Part shown: positions 58,891 to 64,000 of the stretch, one piece after another
Numbering within the stretch: the first letter of the stretch is position 1
Layout of the letters: each line of letters starts with the position of its first letter
DNA from: Globodera rostochiensis
Taxonomy: Eukaryota > Nematoda > Chromadorea > Rhabditida > Heteroderidae
Length of the DNA: 64,000 nucleotides
Direction of reading: 5' to 3'
NCBI GenBank assembly: GCA_018350325.1
Contig: JAEVLN010000002.1
Coordinates: 5,687,456 to 5,751,455 of the forward strand
The notes under the pieces: model-generated
What the model was told of the DNA's origin: nothing
What the model saw: only the letters and a program-made list of their open reading frames with translations
The model's database searches: none
Program-made: the position numbers and the translations under genes

Positions 58891-59620
58891 TATGACCATG
58901 ACTGTAATTAGCCGCCTATTTTGAGATTTTTCAAGAATAGTAAGTTTATATGTATTTTTAAAAATTACTTCAATGATTTTATGTTTTGTTTGTGCTTATA
59001 CTTTGGAACTAAACATCGCCGACTAAAAATTGGCGGAGAACCATTTGCTCTTTGGACTATATCTTATTTATGATTATGGACAAATTTATCTGAAATATTA
59101 TTGTTTTATGATTTGTTTATCAGTAATTTATTTATTTTTATTAAATTTATCAGTCTAATAGTATTAATAACATTTGTGTTTCAGATGTTTTAATTATTTT
59201 TTCATTGGGTTTTTAAATTGTATTTAATTTTTATTATTATTTTCTTACAATTATTTTAAAATTGTGTCGAACACTACGTAAGAATACTCAAATTTTGTTT
59301 ATTCTTTCCATACATTCAGTTGTATTTTTTTAATATGAGTTCAGTTTGCATTTAGGCAGCCAATTCATATAACGCGTGATAGTCATGTTGAAAAGTATCT
59401 GTTTTTTACTTTATGCTCGGTGCAACTTTAAATATTCTGTCTTAGCTAAAAAAAAATGTCTCATACAATAAATAAAAATAATAAATTATTTACGTTAGCC
59501 ATAAACATGCATTTTGTTTAGTATTTATAATTTAAGCGATATTTGCTCATTTTTTAGCGCCACAGTTCATAAATTAGTGTAATTTAATTTTGTAATATTT
59601 TTTTATTTAAAATAATGTAA
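58891..59620. other. T-rich spacer
   Basis: T-rich DNA with an island at about 59005-59070 (GGCGGAGAACCATTTGC) and small ones near 59360-59430. Nothing coding is supported. Confidence 0.5.
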
Positions 59621-59623
59621 TTT

Positions 59624-59806
59624 TTATTTGATGCCGTCTTTTTTATCCTTTAAGAATTTATTTAAAAACTTTTTTGTTTCGGCTGCTAGTCTTTGCCCTC
59701 CAATAAGACTTTGTTGTTCGTGCCCGTTGAGCCATGACACAAAACTCTCAACCGTTTTACGAACATCGTCCTTTGGAATCGCGCAGTGTTGCTCTACATT
59801 AATCAT
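59624..59806 (-). CDS. Coding-like 60-codon frame, possible 3' exon
   Basis: Minus-strand ATG frame ending in TAA: it includes EQHCAIPKDDVRKTVESFV, SWLNGHEQQSLIGGQRLAA and a lysine-rich tail ETKKFLNKFLKDKKDGIK. Its balanced residue use is more natural than the overlapping 116-codon plus frame. An acceptor-like TTAATGTAG lies just after the ATG, so this may be a final exon rather than a whole gene. A shortened duplicate of the tail lies upstream at 59883-59945. It runs against the usual plus orientation here. No family recognised. Confidence 0.42.
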   Translation of the reverse strand: MINVEQHCAIPKDDVRKTVESFVSWLNGHEQQSLIGGQRLAAETKKFLNKFLKDKKDGIK

Positions 59807-59882
59807 TCGTGGCTACATTTACCAAGATCCCCTCTCAGAATTTCGGGAACTTGAGAACGTCAGGAAAAAGGCGAATTTGATT

Positions 59883-59945
59883 ACATTTTTAATAAAATTT
59901 TATCATGCCGTCTTTCTTACCCTTTCAAGAATTTTTTTAAAAAAG
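59883..59945 (-). repeat. Duplicate of the 59.6-kb C-terminal coding region
   Basis: About 60 bp similar to 59600-59665, including the stop region (AAGACGGCAT after a run encoding a lysine-rich tail; here KKILERVRKTA before TGA). It suggests a tandem duplication of a gene's 3' end, or a neighbouring decayed paralogue. Confidence 0.55.
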
Positions 59946-60196
59946 ATTTTGGTTGTAAAAAATCCGAATTTTCCGTGAGAGCTGGCAAGGACGCCCATAG
60001 TATTTTACCGTTTTATTTTTTCTTTTAGCATTTGTTTTGCAATGCAAAATATATATTTTTTTATAGTATTTAGTTAGCTTTGGTTAGAATAAGAATTTTA
60101 AACTTTCAGATTTGTCACTAATAATACAGCAATTTTTATAGTTTATATTTTTTAAATAAATTATTTTGTTTACAATTTAATAACCTGTAAAAAGTG

Positions 60197-60272
60197 ATGG
60201 ATTCGAATAGTTTCTTTGCTTGGTTTCAATTTTATTTTGATTATTTTGTGCTGTACACTGGGTCTTTGACAG
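60197..60272 (+). CDS. Candidate first coding exon
   Basis: Plus-strand ATG (context AAAGTGATGG) opens 25 codons plus one base to a strong donor (ACAG then GTATGT at 60273). Reads MDSNSFFAWFQFYFDYFVLY then TGSLT. Aromatic-rich and hydrophobic, consistent with a membrane-targeted N-terminus. The leftover G joins in frame with the exon at 60768-60806. T-rich DNA readily yields F/Y-rich frames, so the hydrophobicity itself is weak evidence; the donor and phase match are the support. Confidence 0.45.
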
Positions 60273-60767
60273 GTATGTTGACAGTGATAATATTAGATTA
60301 AAATAATCTTAGAATTTTCAGGTTAACGATTTAAAACTGGTTTAATATTGCGAGTTTAGTCAAAAAACAAATGAGACCATTTTAATTATTTTTTTAGTTA
60401 GGAAATATTTGAAATTTATTTTATAAATAAAATTCCTTTGTTAATTTTAGATCATTAAGAATATTTAATTTGAGCTTTCTTTTTGCCATGAGAACACAAA
60501 ATTGTTATATTAATAAAGTTAATTTGTAATTTATGACGAATTTAACTATATTGGTTTTTTTGAGGATGAATGGCTCCGCGGAACTTTTAACTCTTAACAT
60601 TATATAAAAATTTGATTATTTAAAAAAAAGTCTAATAATCGAGATTACTTCTGTTCCATAAAGATAATAACGTTCAATAACTTCGCTTTTTTGATTGAAA
60701 AATATCATGTTTTGCTTTTAAAATTAATTTTTTTTTTGATTAAATAGACTAATTATGCTCACCGCAG

Positions 60768-60806
60768 GAGCCGGTTATGGTTGGTTGGCGTACCGAACGA
60801 GTGACT
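60768..60806 (+). CDS. Candidate second exon, in phase with 60197-60272
   Basis: Plus-strand 39-nt island after CTCACCGCAG and before GTAAAAG. Joined to the previous exon (leftover G plus GA) it continues GAGYGWLAYRTSD, giving TGSLT-GAGYGWLAYRTSD across the junction. The predicted intron is 495 bp, T-rich. The phase-0 frame (EPVMVGWRTERVT) is also open. Protein family unknown; a membrane protein is possible. Confidence 0.42.
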
Positions 60807-60809
60807 GTA

Positions 60810-63800
60810 AAAGTTAAATTACTAATCATTTCTTTTAGTTGGAATTTCTTTCGAAGAGATATTTAAATTAAATTTAAAAGATGTAATTCCAATATTTGTC
60901 TAATTTTGTTTTTCCTGTTTTGTGTCGCGTGTGTGCCAGAAGAAACAAGTAGAAATGAATTTATAATGCGAATATTTATAATTACGTATGCTGGATTTTA
61001 ATTTTTTAAAAGTTTAATATTTTGAATTTTTATTTCAATAAAATAAAACTTTTTTAAGTTCAGTTCAATCATATTATTTTATAAAATATAGGTTTGCATT
61101 TTTAGCATAAAATAAATAAAAATATGGGTAGCCTCCTGTTTTGAATGCGCATTAAATTCAAATTATAATAAATTATTTTTATTTACTTTTTTAATTAGTT
61201 TAATCATTAAATATATCCCATAACTTGCAGTAAAGAGCTGTTGTTCCTTTTTTCAGATACCTACTGAAATAAATGTACTAATTTGTTAAATTTAAAAAAA
61301 ACATATTTCTATCAACTAATTAAAACATTTATTAATAATTGCTGTTGTTTTTTTTTATTGCTTGCTGTGCGATTGGTGTTTTAGTCTCAATTGGTTATTT
61401 TATAATTATTTATGTTATTTGTATTATTATTATTAAAGATTTTGATTTCATAAAAATACATGCATTATTGTGCACGTTTATAGCGGCGTAATTTCTATTT
61501 TCCGGTGTGCTCTCCCACAGTATTTTATGAGAGTTAATCTTTTATATGTTTTTGTTACATGCAAAGCATTATGTTAATAATTCATTCAAATTTTACCATC
61601 GTTCGTTTCGCAGTTTTGAAATAACTGTGATATATTTTTTTAATTATTTACACTCTTTGTTTTCCCATCATATTTTTCGCTAAAATTAATTTTATGTTTG
61701 ATCATTTACAATAACAAATAAAAACTAATTTTTAAAAACAAGTATTTGTACAATAATGTCGTTTCCGCTTAAAAACCGGTAACGGTAAAAAGCGTAAGTT
61801 TACCGGTTACCGTTACCGGTCCAGGCCGTTTACTGCGGTAATTTACCGGGTTTCCGGTCAAAATTTTAAACTAATATTGTTACGACTTTTTTATTTGACA
61901 TTCAGCACAAAGAAATTTTGATCGTTCGACTGATTTATATAACCACTAAATAATTTACATAAAACTAATTTCTTACTGATTGAAGTATTTCACATAATTA
62001 AATTTATTTTCATTTTTGCATAGCAATATGGGATACATCCCAAATAATCATGACTCAAATCATCGTCAAAGCCCATAACTCGTTACGCCAACAGAGTCAA
62101 ACATGTTTAAGATCCTTAGAAAGTTCATAAGAAACTGAATTTATAGGTTGCAAAACAGTCTTCTTGGATAAATTTTAATGTATTCTGTAAAAGGACAAAA
62201 CGCAGAAAACTTCTTAAATAAAATTAACGCTTTTACCCTATATTTCGGTACGTTTAAAGTAAATGAAAAGCAGGACGAAATTTTTTAACTTTTTAGAAAA
62301 TGTTCGAATTGTCTTAACTTTTGCTTACAACAATACTGCACTCGACGAGAGTTTTTGAACTAGTTATACTACTAGTTTATTTGATTATTTTGGAGACCCT
62401 AAAATTGCATCAAAAAAAGAGATAAGGAGGGAATGAATGCAATACGCGCAAACTTTTTTTTTTGGTGTTTACGCGAAAATGGTTGTGAGAGACTGATGTA
62501 CATGTGGGGCAACGTTGACAAAGCCTCAATGGTGACGAACTGTTTCAGGTCGCCGGGCTTTTATTTGGTCCAAGTGGGCGCGCTTATGCATACATTATTT
62601 ATCTCCAATCTTTTCGCAGCAATAAATTCAACTTTGGCTAGCCAATCATTAAAGTCGTATATTTATTTTAGACGTGCTATTTTTTTCTTACTCAATTCAA
62701 CCTCATGTTATTTGTATTTAATTAAATCATTTATTATTATGCTACGTAATGATCATAAGATTTCATTTGGGACTTTATTTTAAGAAAAATTTCAGTTTGT
62801 AAAACTGAAGATGCAGTCTTTTCATTTTTCATTATGATGTTATTTATTTTTTAAAGATGATTATCAAATATATATATTTCTCGCTTGATATATGTTTTTT
62901 ATTTTTCGGTTTCAATAGTTTTGGCTTCATAAGATCAAAATTTAAAATGTATTATCTAAACTTTGTGATTACTTTTTAAGTGCTTGCTACATTTAGTTCA
63001 TTTTTTAATACAATTCCGCCGGCTTTATGTCGTAATTGATGATTTAATTTTTATAATTTTAATAGTGTTGTTTAGCTTATTCTAACTGATAGTTTACTTT
63101 TCTTCTGAATTCAACATTTGTTTAATCTTCTTATTTTTTAATTAATTTGTCATTTTTTGGAGGTCAAACACCGGGCTTTCTTAATCTAATGCATCCGGTT
63201 GGCTCGCTTTAAGCACATCAATAAAATTTTGTTTCACTAATTTTAATTTTAATGATTTCATTAGCTTTTTCAACCAAATTATTGGAAATGATGGTGTACT
63301 GGTACACAGAGTGCAATTTGGCTTGTAGATCCACTCAATTTAACAATAAAAATTTTATGATTTTTATGGCAAATAATGTGTTTACAACTGTTAATGTTTC
63401 ATGGCTTGAATCCAATGTTATTATGCCTCTTGCTTTAACTGACCTTCTTTTTTGTAAACAATTTAATTTTAGCTTTAATTGTTTTTTAAGTTTTAATAAC
63501 AAATTCGTTAATTTTAATCGTCATCCTTTATTTCTCGAATGCTTATAAAAACATTTGTTAACTTGTTTCAAATGTTTGTATTTGCAAACCACATTTTGCT
63601 ATTAATTTTATATAAAAGAGTTTATTTACAGACATTGAGAAGGACTTGGGTTGGAAGAAAGTCGTTCGTTCTCTATGTTTTATTATTTTTGCATTAATAG
63701 TTGTCACAGATGCAGTGTAATGAATTTCTTTTTTTGAGTTATTATTAATATATTCAGGTGTGTTTATTGTGTTTCAGCAAATATCAAACGTGCATCATTT

Positions 63801-64000
63801 AAAATATGACAGAAACCATTGGAATCATCCTTATATATCACAAAAATAGTTTTTTTTTTTTAATAATCAATGACTGGCGCTGTCTTTACTCGTTGCTTGA
63901 GTATCCCGATCTATTTTATTTTATTTTAACAATTCAAAAACAGTCTTAGGTTTAAATTTGACTTTTGTTATTGGTCTTAATTTTAAATAGAAATTGGTTA
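60810..64000. other. T-rich spacer with islands to the window end
   Basis: Islands at 60920-60950, 61480-61530, 61757-61862, 62025-62110, 62430-62610 (the largest), 63160-63220 and 63640-63680. The island at 62430-62610 gives a plus frame with GCERLMYMWGNVDKASMV, open but without motif or clear borders. A 98-codon frame at 63252-63548 is low complexity. The gene starting at 60197, if real, could continue here or beyond the window. Confidence 0.4.
61757..61862. repeat. GGTAACGG / ACCGGT palindromic repeat
   Basis: About 100 bp of AACCGGTAACGG, TACCGGTTACCG and TTACCGGG words with internal complementarity, like those at 24735-24840 and in the 54-kb element. No paired ends found; probably the remnant of another foldback element. 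Confidence 0.6.

Noticed and set aside
59628..59978. 116-codon plus-strand frame
   Set aside because: Mirror of the more protein-like minus-strand frame at 59624-59806, then spacer; its residues (F, S, L, C) are typical of a shadow.
63252..63548. 98-codon plus-strand frame
   Set aside because: Dominated by F, N, L and S as expected from T-rich spacer; no motif or island composition.
40000..64000. Nematode-type 21U/piRNA cluster
   Set aside because: AT-rich spacer with short islands suggested it, but the CTGTTTCA upstream motif was noticed essentially once (about 62540) and not at a fixed distance from islands.
1..64000. Organelle or bacterial chromosome
   Set aside because: No long genes, rRNA, tRNA set or operons, and several transposons with eukaryotic hAT signatures; the only bacterial-like pieces are decayed.
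1..64000. CRISPR array, riboswitch, replication origin, attachment site
   Set aside because: No regularly spaced direct repeats with unique spacers and no recognisable bacterial regulatory sites were found.

Overview
The window is eukaryotic nuclear DNA, clearly more than three-quarters A+T by eye. It has no bacterial gene layout, no rRNA and no canonical tRNA. It carries at least five clear hAT-type non-autonomous transposons (8-bp target duplications, inverted ends starting CAGGG, CAGGC or TAGGG) and several large diverged duplications. No open frame longer than about 120 codons exists, so nothing here is an intact single-exon gene. I could not identify the species. An animal or a protist with an extremely AT-rich genome both fit.

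The main texture is short islands of ordinary base composition (about 30-120 bp) set in AT-rich spacer. Spacer A/T skew is directional: A-rich on the given strand from 1 to about 31.5 kb, mixed from 31.5 to 39.9 kb, and T-rich from about 39.9 kb to the end. Many islands read as short open exons with pyrimidine-AG and GT-A-rich borders, on the minus strand in the A-rich part and on the plus strand in the T-rich part. The simplest reading is two divergent sets of genes, chopped into very small exons with T-rich (sense-strand) introns. A ciliate-like germline (segments between eliminated AT-rich DNA) is an alternative. None of the exons could be tied to a known protein with confidence.

Layout: 3.2-8.3 kb and 12.6-16.2 kb are two copies of one segment. 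The copies are nearly identical in the spacer but differ by indels and by swapped islands. 11.7-12.2 kb is a hAT MITE. 17.1-22.9 kb is built from interleaved duplicated blocks, with a 12-codon micro-exon kept in both copies. 20.9-21.2 kb has two candidate exons, one with a QHGG motif. 30.0-30.6 kb is another MITE. 31.5-32.3 kb holds two decayed bacterial-looking genes, one the C-terminal part of a serine recombinase. 37.8-38.5, 42.0-42.4, 54.1-55.1 and 58.7-58.9 kb are further MITEs. A GC-rich hairpin recurs within and between some of these elements. 40.8-60.8 kb contains a series of plus-strand candidate exons, including a start exon and a phase-compatible second exon at 60.2-60.8 kb.

Limits: exon calls rest on open frames plus short splice-site matches, and both arise by chance in DNA this AT-rich. 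They are hypotheses for RNA-seq, with individual confidence mostly 0.25-0.5. The transposons with perfect target duplications are the firmest calls.
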